Shown here one piece after another: positions 45,066-56,066 of a stretch of 64,000 nucleotides of DNA. The stretch spans positions 84,698,020 through 84,762,019 of the forward strand of contig OX235272.1 in NCBI GenBank assembly GCA_944472155.2, written 5' to 3'. A model generated the notes under the pieces. It was not told the origin of the DNA and made no database searches. It saw only the letters and a list, made by a program, of their open reading frames with translations. Position 1 is the first letter of the stretch. Each line of letters begins with the position of its first letter. The translations under genes and the position numbers were made by a program. The DNA is from Trichobilharzia szidati. Its lineage: Eukaryota; Platyhelminthes; Trematoda; Strigeidida; Schistosomatidae.

Positions 45066-45265
45066 TGTTTTCGATAAAGAAAGGAAGACGAAATTGGCAG
45101 TATAAAATGATATCATTCTATTTCACAGGTTCTCATCAGCTGCACACCCCTACCTGAAATTGCAATGGCTGTATAGATGATAATAACATACTTTAATGTT
45201 CAAGTGGTAGTAGAGAAGAGATACTATAAAAGTGACGCATCCAAAATTAAGCATTACAATTTATT
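45066..45265 (-). mobile_element. Solo PLE terminal arm with hammerhead
   Basis: Same sequence as the arms of 34380-36105, in the - orientation, with HHR at 45097-45143 (stem I gcag/ctgc, core CUGAUGA, GAAA, hairpin stem III). No PLE coding sequence adjoins it on either side, so this may be a solo terminal repeat. Confidence 0.7.
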
Positions 45266-45779
45266 AATTATCTATTATAGGAAATTAAACTTCTTGTTTA
45301 ACTGAGGAGACACAAGGTGAAAGCTGCGGGGGTAAAGTGGATGTTCACAGTCTGACAAAATTCCTTTAGCAAATTTATTGCATGAATTAAAATGAAATTC
45401 CGGTATGCAATAGATAGTGATAATACTAATAATAGCCTTATTCTGTAAAGTGCATTTTAGACACAATACACAAAATTTTCAGCGAGTTTTACGTAGCAAG
45501 GGATTTACTCCGTGTGCAGAATCTTCAAAATATTAGAATAACCAAATAAAATATATCATCTGAAGCAGTATCGTTCCATCAGAAACCTCCTTCAATACGA
45601 CTCCTCCTCCTCAATGTTGTTCCTCCATTTCCTTCGACAATTTCCTAGAGATAGGTAGACACCTATTTGAAATTGTGCATTGAGTATAGATTGCTGCTCA
45701 TTGTGGTAATTAGGTCAATAAAGCAGTATGAAATGGAGTAAATAAAATACCAATACAATAAAACCAAAGAAAACGCCTG

Positions 45780-46300
45780 AAAAGGTTCAAGTCGCCCCCA
45801 AAAAGATGCTGATACTCAACCTCGAATTTAAAAGTGATACCGAAGCAGAACTTCTCCGTAGACGACTTTCGAAGTTTCTCAGTAAAACATACTTTGCCGC
45901 CAGCCTACGAGTGACATTTTCCTGCAAGAAACTATTCAACCAGCATGTGAAAGATAAGCTGTCACATTGGACTACTTCAACATGCATATACCACTTCACT
46001 TGCTCGTGTGGAGCCGAGTACGAGTGCGTCGTCCGCTTGTAAAACGCGCTCGGGAACACTATCCAGAAAGGGTTAGCAAAGGGGGAAAGCAACGGTGCAT
46101 ACAGTTCGATAACAGAACATCTGGTGAATTCAGGATGCTCCATTTGAAAAGTCCTTCAAAGTCACATACAAGATCCGATCAAACCTATCAAAGGGAGTGA
46201 AATCAAGGCATCTAGGAATAGCTGAGGCACTGGCGATCCCAAAACTCAAGCCGACGCTATGTGTTCGAAAGAAATACGTCCAACCGTGGCTGTCATGAAA
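45780..46300 (+). mobile_element. PLE C-terminal fragment
   Basis: Frames: NLEFKSDTEAELLRRRLSKF, STCIYHFTCSCGAEY (GIY-YIG start), REHYPERVSKGGKQR and AEALAIPKLKPTLCVRKKYV, with one or more frameshifts. The YIGRT part is mutated. Confidence 0.72.
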
Positions 46301-46930
46301 AGTCAATTCCACCAATGATGATTACCCTATTACCTTTCTTATCTAATCCTCCTGTTTATTTCTGTTATTTTTACGTTTTTAATTCTTATCTTCATTACTA
46401 AATTTGGTTGCTGTTTTTTAATTTTATATATCCGAACTCCCTACCTATTTTGTTATCGCTACGTCATTAATCCGTATTTTGTAAAAACAGTCAATTTTTA
46501 AGTAATTATGTCTTTATTACACTTTGTTACTTTATTAATTTGGCCTTTGACCTGAAATATTTCTAGAACAGTACTACAACCTATCTATCTTTCCATATTC
46601 TGTATCCAGTCCTCCTGTTTATTACACTGTGTAATTTTATTAGTTTGACCTTTAACTGGAAATAGTTCTGGAACTTTCTCACCCATTTACTATAAACAAA
46701 TCTTCGTAAAGTTTTAGTGTTTTAATGGGAAAAAATGTCTAGAATAAGAAAAATGATTTAATAAGATTTGTGAAAACTTTCAGGATGACTGACTAACTTA
46801 AGCAACACTGGGGAGTATTTTTAACCATTTCACCAAAATTATTGAATTCACTTTGGACTTTACCGTTGAATGATTGGACTGGTCTCTGTTGACATATTGA
46901 TTCCTTGTGCGGATGTTTTGACAATGTCTG
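46301..46930. other. AT-rich intergenic sequence
   Basis: A tandem-like recurrence of 'ttactttattaatttggcctttgacctgaaat' appears at about 46526 and 46632, suggesting a roughly 105-bp imperfect duplication. No coding sequence. Confidence 0.45.
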
Positions 46931-47200
46931 AGGATTTAACTTGAAGTAATTTAGTGGATGGTGACTAGCAATGGAATCCAGGGTGCTCACTTCGTTCTAT
47001 CTGGGACTCGTCAACTGGATGTACCTGTATTTCCCAGTGAGTGTTACTATTCTCACTGAAGCTCCAACCCTGTACCCATCATTTCAAACGCTAAAGCGTT
47101 ATCCACTAGATACATCCAGATGACGATTCCCAAGTGGGACAAAATGCAAATCCTGCAATCCACTGTTAGTCACTATCCACCAAATAATTTCATCAAAAGT
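46930..47200. repeat. Inverted pair of alpha-type hammerhead repeats
   Basis: Left arm 46940-47025 (-): HHR 46976-47020 with stem I AUCCAG/CUGGAU, core UUGACGA, GAAG and triplet ACC. Right arm 47095-47190 (+): HHR relic 47114-47159, core AUGACGA, CAAA. The arms mirror each other out to 'tagtggatggtgacta'/'tagtcactatccacca'. A Pol III-like segment (aaacgctaaagcgttatcca) precedes the right HHR. Confidence 0.72.
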
Positions 47201-47704
47201 TTTGAATTATTTAGTTTTTAAGATTAACCAAAAACACTGACAAGTCACTACGTGACTCAAAAGAAAAACTTGGCTATTTCTTGGATCATTGACGTATTCT
47301 CAATCTAATTTCACCTCAGACAACATCAAACCGTTGAGGAGAGCAATAGGATGCCATATTACTTCATGAAGATCTTTCTGCAACCTCATGTAAGTGATCG
47401 ACGACTGACATTTCAAGATGAGAATATACCTACCTAACTAAGTATCAAATCATAATGAGTAAGAAGGTTTTATTATTCGTGCTCAACATATCACATTCGA
47501 AGAAATGATGAAACCAATGAGAAAGAAAAAGAAAGTAGAAAATCAAAACAAGTGATTCAGTGAAGAGACTCCCACCAACGAACTTATTATCCAGCTGTAC
47601 AATCGTATGTATGTATACATATGCGGTCTTTAAGAAATTATATCCGGTGAGGGAATTGAATTATAGGTGTGTGAATACATAAAATAATAATAGTAGTAGT
47701 ATGG

Positions 47705-48770
47705 AATGCAACTAAAATTAAAATGTTTGTAATTATAATCATAGTTAAATGTCAAGTGGCAAAACAATTAATGTCATATATAGGAACAATTCATAGTGAA
47801 ACGGCAGAAGACGAAAGACTTGGTAAAGGAATGTTTATTTGCAGTTTGGTATCTCTATATATCTAGATTATGTATACCTTATCTTCAACGCAGCATTTGA
47901 ACAGATCTTCGTGCTGTGCTACTTCTAGACCTCATATTGTGTTTCTTTCGCGTCTTTTACGTATCTCTGCAACGATGTGTCATTTGCCTTCTCTGAAATC
48001 AAATGTATCTCACTACTATTCGGTGTTTTTATGCTACTGATAAATCTTATCAGTGGCACTCGCCAGAATAGGATGTATAGAACTTGGAAGGGGTGTGGGA
48101 TTATAGGATTAGTCGGCAAATAAAATAAAAAGGTTGCATAACAATTTGTGAAGTGTGATAACATAGAATTCAACGTTGCAAAACAAAATCAATTTAGAAG
48201 GACGAGTGAAATAATACCGGAGGTAGTTCAAAGTGAGAGTAATAATAATAGTGATAATTGACGTAATAAAGGAAGAGTATACAAACTGAGTAGACAAAAT
48301 GAAAAATAAATAGAGGCAAAATATGATTAGGGATTATGGTACTCTAGCATAGAGGGATTAATACCATGAAGGTTGGAGGAGTTGAACGAACTTCTCCTGT
48401 ATGCAGAGATCTGGCTTCTCTATGTCTATGGCCAAAACTTCAGCAAAACGGACCAGTCGGGTGTGTAGTGATTTGGGCAAATCGCCTTTCGCCTTGTAGA
48501 TGACTTTCAAGCTGGAGGATGTAGACATAGAATGACCAGTACTTTTTTGTTGCAATGTTAAATTCTATGTTATCGAATTTCACACCGTGTTATGCAACGT
48601 CTTACAATTGCCTACTAATCCTATAATTTGGCACTCCTTCCAGGTTCTATACATCCTATGAATTGTTCCTATATATGACATGAATTGTTTTACCACTTCA
48701 CATTTAACTATGATTATAATCACAAACACTTTAATTCTAATTGCATTTCATACTACTACCATTATTATTT
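47705..48770 (-). mobile_element. PLE remnant with inverted arms, split by the ~300-bp repeat
   Basis: Outer arms 47705-47795 and 48660-48765, inner arms 48068-48185 and 48548-48660, all mirror copies. The - frame 48358-48555 encodes KVIYKAKGDLPKSLHTRLVR...PDLCIQEKFVQ, the PLE C-terminus. 47795-48065 is a copy of the ~300-bp hairpin repeat. Confidence 0.72.
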
Positions 48771-48827
48771 TATGTATTCACACCTATGAAAAAATATACA
48801 ACTGATTGATTTTAAACACCCAGTTAT

Positions 48828-49440
48828 ATCAGTTAGAGAACCATTGAAAACGACCACTCGAGTACTGGACAGCTGTTTCATCCTACTGGTTTGGGAATCA
48901 TCGGCAGTACTCACCCACTGTCAAGGCTCGAAGCCAGGACCTTCCGGTTACAAGGCAAACTCGTATACCACCATTCAGCCACTGCGACCCACCCAATTCA
49001 ATGGCCAGTCCATGAATTCTAACTTCTACCAATTCTATCAACTCGTAAAAACAAAACTAATCCTTATAAACCAACTATAGAAACTTAATCTGATGCTCAC
49101 TAGTGACTTGCTACAGAACGGAGTTTCCTGGAGTTCTAGTGAGAAGTCGTGACCAGTGAGATCCATCCAGTCGGGAGTGAGGATGAATGGATGTCCCACC
49201 GATGACATTGATTGGTGCTAGTCACGCCAAAATCACGAATTGGCAGAAGTTAGAATTCATGGACTGGCGCCATTGAACCAGGTCCCAGTGGCTTAATGGA
49301 ACACGAGCTTGCGTCCTGAGTTCGAACCCCCTGTGGTGGGTGACTACTGCCGATAGATGATTCCCAAACCAGTAGGATGAAACAGCTGTCCAGTACTCCA
49401 CTCCAGTGCTGGTTTCCCAATGGTTCTCTAACATATCTAA
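48828..49440. repeat. Inverted hammerhead-SINE pair with ~190-bp spacer
   Basis: Left - SINE 48828-49040 (HHR core CCGATGA on -, at about 48890-48905), spacer 49050-49240 made of unit-specific sequence, right + SINE 49240-49440. The spacer begins with the unit-end block taatccttataaaccaacta. Confidence 0.72.
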
Positions 49441-50178
49441 ACCAAATATTTTTATTTAACTATTCACAAGGCAAAACAACAACAACAAAAAAGAAAAACA
49501 CGTTGCATAATAAACAACATCATTTTATGTGTATTGTGTTAGGCAGAGAAACAAACGACCAAGAAAGAAAAACAGGGAAGTGAATAAATTTATCTCCTAT
49601 GATATATATATATATATATGTATCTGAACAGGTAGAAAAAGAAATTACTGATTACAATTCAGATTATTTACTGTATATATATGCTGTAGAAATATAGAAA
49701 TTCACAGTGTAAAAACAGTCAATGTTGACGATTAATAATAAAGAGTCTCCCAACATCCTCATCATCTACACAAAGATATAAAAGGACTAAAAACTGTTAA
49801 TTGTGTTTGCATGAATCAATGATGGGTAAATTGGAAAAAAAGTTACAACCCCCCTAGTAGATAGAAAAGGAGAAAAAATCAATATTTATGTGTAATAATA
49901 TAACAAAGGACAATCTTTCCATTTTAGTCATACACATCAATCGTTCATGTATTGCTTCCTATATATATGTGTGTATATATGTACAAGAAAAAAGAGGAAT
50001 TATGTGCCATCAGGATGTTCGTCGGGATAAGGAGATAGTTTTTGTCGGAATACTGTTAGTCACAACAATGACGTGAAGTGAACAATACACGTGTGTGACA
50101 GTGTATGTATGCAGTGCAAAAACACACACAAATGACTTACCTTAACGAATACACACAATAAATAAATAGGTGTAAAAC
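49441..50178. other. AT-rich sequence 3' of the SH3 exon
   Basis: Short AT and TA runs and A-rich stretches. Downstream of the - strand exon, so it may be intron or 3' untranslated region. No signal decides. Confidence 0.4.
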
Positions 50179-50654
50179 TTATAAGTCAGTATCTCTTGAA
50201 ACTCCACTTAAACGTACATAAGGTGAAGTACCTCTAAAATTTCTATTCATCATACAAGGATTCATGTTGCTCCTATTACTAACGGTACTATTATTATTAC
50301 TCCCTGAACTTTTTATCTGTCCATTATGTGTTGTTGATATTGGTATTGTAGTTGCTGGTCTTTTCGGTGTCGCTGTTGTCGTTGCTGTCTTAGTAGTTGA
50401 TGAGGAATCCGATGAATCCTGTGTTGGTTCATGTTTAGTATTATGATTATTCGGTAGAAGAATTGGTTGAGAATAAAGTTGTTGTTGAACATAAGCTGTT
50501 GGAACATAACCTATCTCAAAGGGATGCTGCTGCTGTTGCTGCTGCATACGACAAACATGAAGCCAGTCTGTAGTATCTTCGGTTGGATCACTTGATAGAA
50601 TATAAAATTTTTCATTAGCCTCAAAGGCTAGATAACAGGATTCAAAGCCATCAG
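50179..50654 (-). CDS. SH3-domain protein exon (NCKIPSD/SPIN90-like)
   Basis: The acceptor on - is ttgtttaaatttacag, ending at 50655; the exon starts CTGATGGC in phase 1. It encodes most of an SH3 domain, DGFESCYLAFEANEKFYILS ... DWLHVCR ... EIGYVPTAYVQ. The ALxF-E, tryptophan and GYVPxxYV positions are those of the N-terminal SH3 of NCKIPSD (SPIN90), an actin regulator that binds Nck and Arp2/3 partners (family knowledge). A Gln run from a CAG repeat interrupts the RT-to-n-Src region. A Ser/Thr/Asn-rich linker follows to a stop at 50179-50181. That stop may lie in an intron if a donor upstream is used. The first exon (about 10 residues) should lie to the right and was not found. Confidence 0.65.
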
Positions 50655-50741
50655 CTGTAAATTTAAACAAAGAAGAAGCAACACATATAAACAGTGATAA
50701 TAATAATAATAGTTATAACAATAGCTTTATTATGCACAATA

Positions 50742-50832
50742 AGTTTACACAATATGCGGCAAAGTGGTTAGGACTCTTGCCGACCATGCACATGGTCCGG
50801 GGTTCGATCTCCTGCCGACGCACACCTGATAT
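50742..50832 (+). repeat. tRNA-like SINE head
   Basis: gcggcaaagtggttaggact (A-box-like) and ccggggttcgatctcc (B box), followed by gccgacgcac. No tail; it abuts an unclassified repeat. Confidence 0.6.
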
Positions 50833-50995
50833 CTATGGTCGGCCTGCAAAATTTGGGCTACCGATATCACATACCGAAAATTCCATACCTGTACCGAAAA
50901 ATACGGTGTGGAATCAAGCTGTAATAAAAAAATTTAATACAAATTTTTCAGCGAAGTTTATTAGCATAATATTTACTCTTCATCCAGGAGTTTCA

Positions 50996-51316
50996 GTGCG
51001 TCAGTGGCACAGCGGCAGTATGCTCGCTAACCATGCAGGTGGTCCGGGGTTCGATCGACGGCCGACGCATCCCTTTACTAGATAGTTGGAGGCAATTGGC
51101 AGGAAGCCTTGGACCTAGGTTTCATGCTAGTTGGCACTCATCAGCATTCCTTTACCTCACTAAGCCAGTAAGAAGACTGGTAAAGAGGGAAGGTTGGGCA
51201 TGAGGCTGGCTAGCAACCCAATCCCGTAAAAAATAAACACACCACTGCTACCGAAACTTCATGTCTTTAGCTTGAAGCCCTATGTTCCACTGGGAACGTA
51301 AAGGAATAAAAAAAAG
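50996..51316 (+). mobile_element. tRNA-derived SINE with RTE-like 3' tail, full length
   Basis: Head gcgtcagtggcacagcggca with B box ccggggttcgatcgac. A middle part shares the antisense of the Cys-like SINE (gttggaggcaattggcagga). The body is ggctggctagcaacccaatc, then the tail gaagccctatgttccactgg and an A-rich end. The tail matches the RTE 3' terminus. Confidence 0.75.
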
Positions 51317-51589
51317 GAGTTTCAAGTGAAAAACAGCCATCTCCAGTAAATCATGTGACGCAGTGATGTTAGATATGAAGAATAAAATAATCCATTACGG
51401 TATTTTATTCTTTAGTCCTACAGAAATGCTCAACGATAGGCAGCTGCAAACCAATTAAAAATGTGCACGAGTACATTTGGAGACCTACGGATAAAACTGA
51501 ATCATTATAACAACAAGAACTAAAGAAAATAAGGATGTATTGTCTCAGATGGAAATTCAAGGTGGACCAGTACAGAATATAAATACCCT

Positions 51590-52165
51590 TCGATTGGTTG
51601 GAGGATTTCATCATGAGCTGACATCAGTTAGAGAACCATTGGAGAATCTGCCCGGGAGTACTGGACAACTGTTTCGTCCTCCTCCTGTGGGACTCTTCAG
51701 CAATACACATTCATCGACAGGGGTCGAACCCAAGTCCTTCTGGGTGCGAGGCGAGCTAGCTCGTAGACCATTAAGCTACTGGGACCCATCCAATGACCAA
51801 CCTATGAATTCTAAATTCTGTCAATTCATGACATAGTGCGACCAATTCACAGTGTCTTCGTCGATGAGTTACTGCTTCACCTTCGACCCGCTGTACCCCA
51901 CTGGTCACGGCTTCCCACTAGAACCTCAGGTCACTGCCTGAATAGGGCCAGTCGCTAGTGAGCATCAAATCAATTTTCAAGTATAGTAACGAGAAGGTAC
52001 AGTATTCGAACCCCATGTGGTGAGTGCGTACTACTTCTGGAAATTCTCAAACTGTCCAGTACTCCCTGGTCGGTTTTCCAATGGTTCTCTAAGTGGTGTC
52101 AGCTCATGATGAAATCCTCCAACCAATCAAACAAAATCCCTACAAAACCAATACTTAAATACCCT
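51590..52165. repeat. Hammerhead-SINE pair: - unit and truncated + copy
   Basis: The - unit runs 51590-51985 and carries the best-preserved HHR of the family (51658-51706). 51990-52165 is a + copy in which most of the HHR is deleted. The pair ends with aatccctacaaaaccaatac, the unit-end block. Confidence 0.75.
51658..51706 (-). ncRNA. Hammerhead ribozyme with complete core inside a SINE
   Basis: Minus strand: stem I GUAUUG/CAGUAC (one U-G pair), core CUGAAGA, stem II GUCC/GGAC, GAAA, short stem III ACA/UGU around GU, triplet GUC before CAGUAC. All invariant residues of the HHR consensus are present by eye. Other copies of this SINE carry A or C changes at core positions 3-4. Confidence 0.72.
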
Positions 52166-52680
52166 TTATTAAAGTGATTATTAATTGAAGTATTAAAAAA
52201 CCATCTACAAAGTGTATTGTAAAGGTAAGATAAGGAATGACATTCCTCATATATCTGTTAGTTCATTCAGTTTTTCTAATAATAATAATAAATGAATCAA
52301 TAAATATAATAAGTAAATAATAGCTTTATCTTGAAAGAAATGTTTACACAGTATACAAAATTCTCAGCGTAATTTATTATATAATATTTTCTCCTCATCC
52401 AGAATCTTCAGGTAAAAAAAGTATATTATATATAGTAGTATATCATGTGATGGATGCTATACTGTTAGATCTGAAGCATACACTAATACCTTATGATATT
52501 TCCTCTTCGTCTGCGTGAAATGCGCACGCCTAGTCTGAAAGCCGATTAAAAATGTGCGTCAGTACATTTTCCTACTCAAGGATACAATTCAGTGGTTAAG
52601 ACAATAAGAATTAGGGAAAGCATTGTGTTGGGTGGAAATTCAGTCAGCCCAATGATTAAAAAAAAAGCTGCCCGATTTGT
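52166..52680. repeat. Unclassified AT-rich interspersed repeat
   Basis: 52320-52640 shares blocks with 50705-50745, 50935-51000 and 51320-51560 (atagctttat, gtttacacaatat, tcagcg(t/a)a(a/g)tttatta, aaaatgtgc). It is an old repeat split by SINEs. No coding or promoter signs. Confidence 0.5.
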
Positions 52681-52875
52681 CAAATAGGGGGTGGAGGACC
52701 GTGAGGCCTTCCACACTGACGAACCTGCACGCCTAAGCGCACCCAACTATACTCTGCCACGAGTTTCAACCCACCGACGTGCAACAGTGAGCCTCTCCAT
52801 CCGGGGTCACAGTACCGTTGGTCACCCTGAACAAACCCCACCCTTGAAGACACATCAAAATCTCAAGAATTGACG
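52681..52875. other. G+C-rich orphan segment
   Basis: Stands out from AT-rich surroundings. Both strands are open over about 180 bases, but neither peptide resembles a known family. Could be part of an unrecognised exon or an old element. Confidence 0.35.
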
Positions 52876-53159
52876 ACTAATAACTAAAGTACTTACCATA
52901 GTGAGTTCACTAAATGTTATTAAAAGTAAAGTAGAGTGGAATTTACGATCAAATAGCATCTCATACAATAGGCATGTTTGATAGCTTATTATATCGGAAG
53001 CTTGTACTGCATAATTTGTAAGAGAAACAAATGGTAATGAAGGAAAGAAGATTAAGTATTCACTAATTAAAACATCAAGTCAACTCAATCCTGAAGAGAC
53101 TGAAAGAGGTTCTGAATGCAAAACTCCATCAGAAACAAACTAGATTCAAGAAAAGTGAA

Positions 53160-55015
53160 TCATATGTGAGGATCAGGTTGCAATGATACACAACATCATA
53201 GAACGGAGCATAGGATGGCAGTCACATCTCCACCTCAACTTCAACAACTTTGAAAACGCCTTCGACAAAGAAGTAATCTGGAAACTACCTCAACACTACG
53301 AAGCGCTACAAACCTTTATCTACCACATTCAGTAGCTATGTATGACCGTGATGCTGCATTTCGAATGATCCACAATGAAAAGCTCAGCGAAGCTTTTTGC
53401 GTGAAGATAAGAGTAAGATGAAATTGTCTTCTATAACCGATGACATTCCTAATTGTAGTGGACTGGATCACGTGACACACTGTGGGGAGAAAGGAGACAG
53501 GGATACGGTGGACCAATAAGTAGACTCTAGAAGTTGATATATGAAATGATGAAATAAAACAGATAGAAGAAGCACTTGTATCAAATAACTATCCCATAAA
53601 ATTCATTAGGAAGATGAGAAAAGGTGAAAAGTAAAATAAAAATAATGGGGAAACTAATAATGATAACATAAATAAGACAGAATATAAGGCATCTACAGTT
53701 CTACGATATAAGGATGGGAAATCTGAGGCCCTACGTAAGATTCGTAATAAAGCAGGAATTAGAGTGGCATTTAAACCTAACAACTCACTCAGGCAGGGAC
53801 AAGCTCTCTAGGTTTAAGGACCTAGTTGACCCAATTAGACAAATTAATATAATTTACAAAATACTTTGCAATGATTGTGAGTTAAGTCAACTACATAGGT
53901 CAAACTAGAAGGTCGGAAGTAGCCACATTGTCAGAACATTAGAATTTAGCTAAGGTTAGAATGATTGGACCAGTGAAGATAATAAGTAATTTAGAAGGAA
54001 GCTAAGTAATTGCACTGTATGCATTAACACACAATAGGATGGGAGAGAGTTAAAATTCTAAAAAGTAATCTAGGTAGATGGAGAGAGAGAGAGATTATTG
54101 AATCTTTGATCATCGAATCCACACCAAACACGTGCAGCAGGAACGACTCATCACTCAAAGCAGAAATATGGAAAATACTACTACCACCCATCAAGTCAAG
54201 CGATGAAAAATAAAGGAATTACATAAACGAAGTCACGAGCAATAAATTGTGCTTGAAAAGTGGTCATCAGTAAATATTACTGTATAACATTGTGAGACTT
54301 TATCAAAATAAATTTTACCGATAATAGAATCAGACTCTAGAAGATCTGAAATTCTCCGACGATTTACGTCCAAAGTTACATAAACTCGAAGACTTACAGG
54401 CGAAAACCAACAGGTTGGCAGTAGAAGCACCAAAGACAGGACTTCAAGTGGAAATAGAGAAGAAGGAGGTGATGAAGATAACCAACCAATAACAACAACA
54501 AGCACCAATCAATATTAACGGAAGAAATTTGAAAGATGTTACCTCCCTCACTTATCCATGCAGTATCACTTCAAATGCAGGTGGACGGCAAGGATAAAGA
54601 TGTCAATTTCAAAAGAGGAAAGGTAAGACAGACCTTTGTCACTCTAAAATAAGTTTAGCACTCAGGATAAAGAATCAGTGAGTCAGTGCTTCCATATGGT
54701 GGTTCAGAGACTTCGCGTGTCACGAGAAGCATTTCTACAAAGGCTGCAGATTTTCATCGAAAGCTGCCTTCGCTTTGAGGTAACCAATGAGTGACATCAC
54801 GCGCCAGGCACTATCACGAGTATAACCCGAATGGGATACAACGAGTTAGGCTGTGGTCCAAGTGTGACTGACATGAAAGACATAGTGTGAGTAGGAAGTG
54901 AGAGCCTATAGGCAATTGTGGAGTCAGCTAAGAGGGACCATAGAGAATAGTACAAGGTGGAGATGTTGTTGCTGTTGAAGTCTCAAGTTCCATTCAGAAC
55001 CCAAGGGGATAATAA
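53160..55015 (+). mobile_element. RTE LINE remnant split by a PLE insertion
   Basis: The left part (53160-53533) translates in pieces to DQVAMIHNIIERSIGWQSHL and FENAFDKEVIWKL (RT motif A region, Asp lost). The right part (54332-55015) holds the AKTNRLAVEA...[17 protein letters not shown] region and the 3' end 'aacccaaggggataataata'. Very diverged. 53534-54331 is a separate PLE insertion. Confidence 0.75.
53522..54343 (+). mobile_element. PLE insertion with 12-bp target-site duplication
   Basis: agactctagaag at 53522-53533 and 54332-54343 flanks 798 bp. The insert encodes ALVSNNYPIKFIRKM, KIRNKAGIRVAFKPNNSLRQ and IIYKILCNDCELS, the region leading into GIY-YIG in PLE proteins, with frameshifts. 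It ends in the same block as 10139-10255. Confidence 0.82.
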
Positions 55016-55539
55016 TACTATCATAATCAAGTTTGTTCAAGCATGAGACCCATCCATTAGATGATACTGTGATACATATTGTGAAATGCACTTGTGGTAT
55101 GACTGGTCCTAACAAAGTAACAAACCTTTCTCCGATAAAAAAAAGACTGAAAAGCCGTCATAACTTGGTTAATTAAGTGTAAAACTTCTGACAAAAGTCT
55201 CTCGGGCTTTAACTCGTCACACTTCAAGGAAACACACGAAAATGTTAGGAGAAAAGAAATGTCGGGAAACTACAACAGACTAAGTTGTATAACAGGAAGA
55301 AGAACAGCATAGTAGTAAATCGAATATTGTTTTAAACTTACTTACTTACAGCTTCACTTCATATTACCAGTTAAAGAAGCAATTCTAAAATCAAGCTAAA
55401 GTGTGTCAACTCTGGATTATAAAGTGTTCGTTTGCAAGAATTTGGTTGGCTACTAGTTTTATCACGAGTTGACATCAATCAGAAAACCTGCATTGATAAT
55501 GGTTACCACCCACAGTAGTTCATCTACAAACATGGAAAA

Positions 55540-56066
55540 CGTAGTGTTGACAAGGTGAAGTACAACACTGTAGAGAAAAAGACCATCTTTCTATAGATTG
55601 CCTTCAAAGGTGATGATACTGCTGGTAGAATAAGATGCAGACTGAACACTGCCCTGAAAAGAACATAGCCAAGCTGGTATGCGTTTATCAAATGACCAGT
55701 TGTCTACGACAATCAAAAGTGGACAAACTCCCACCTCGTGTTACTTCCAACTGAGTCTACCAATTTACATGTACGTGGCAAAACACATACATTGGAAAGA
55801 CAAAGAGAAGAGTTATTGTCCGCATCGCTGAACAAATACCAAAGAAACTGAGACTAAATGGCCCATAAGCACTAAACAGTGCGGTTGCACGCCATCTACT
55901 AGACACTGGCCGTGTTGTGGATACAATGAAGGCGTTCAAAATAATCAACAAATAAAAGACAAGCCTAGCGTGTTTCGTTTTTCTGAGGCAATCACCATCA
56001 AATGGCTAAAACCAAATCTGTATAAGGAGAAAGAGACAGTGGTGGTGAATCTTGCACTGCCTTGAT
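55540..56066 (+). mobile_element. PLE C-terminal fragment
   Basis: In pieces: VYQFTCTWQNTYIGKTKRRV (GIY-YIG with its Tyr and Lys), RIAEQIPKKLRLNGP, LNSAVARHLLDTGRVVDTMK and LKPNLYKEKETVVVNLALP. Several in-frame stops. Same subfamily as 32985-33830. Confidence 0.75.

Noticed and set aside
50264..50446. A very hydrophobic 60-residue plus-strand protein
   Set aside because: It is the antisense of the Ser/Thr/Asn-rich linker of the SH3 exon, with no independent signs of a gene.
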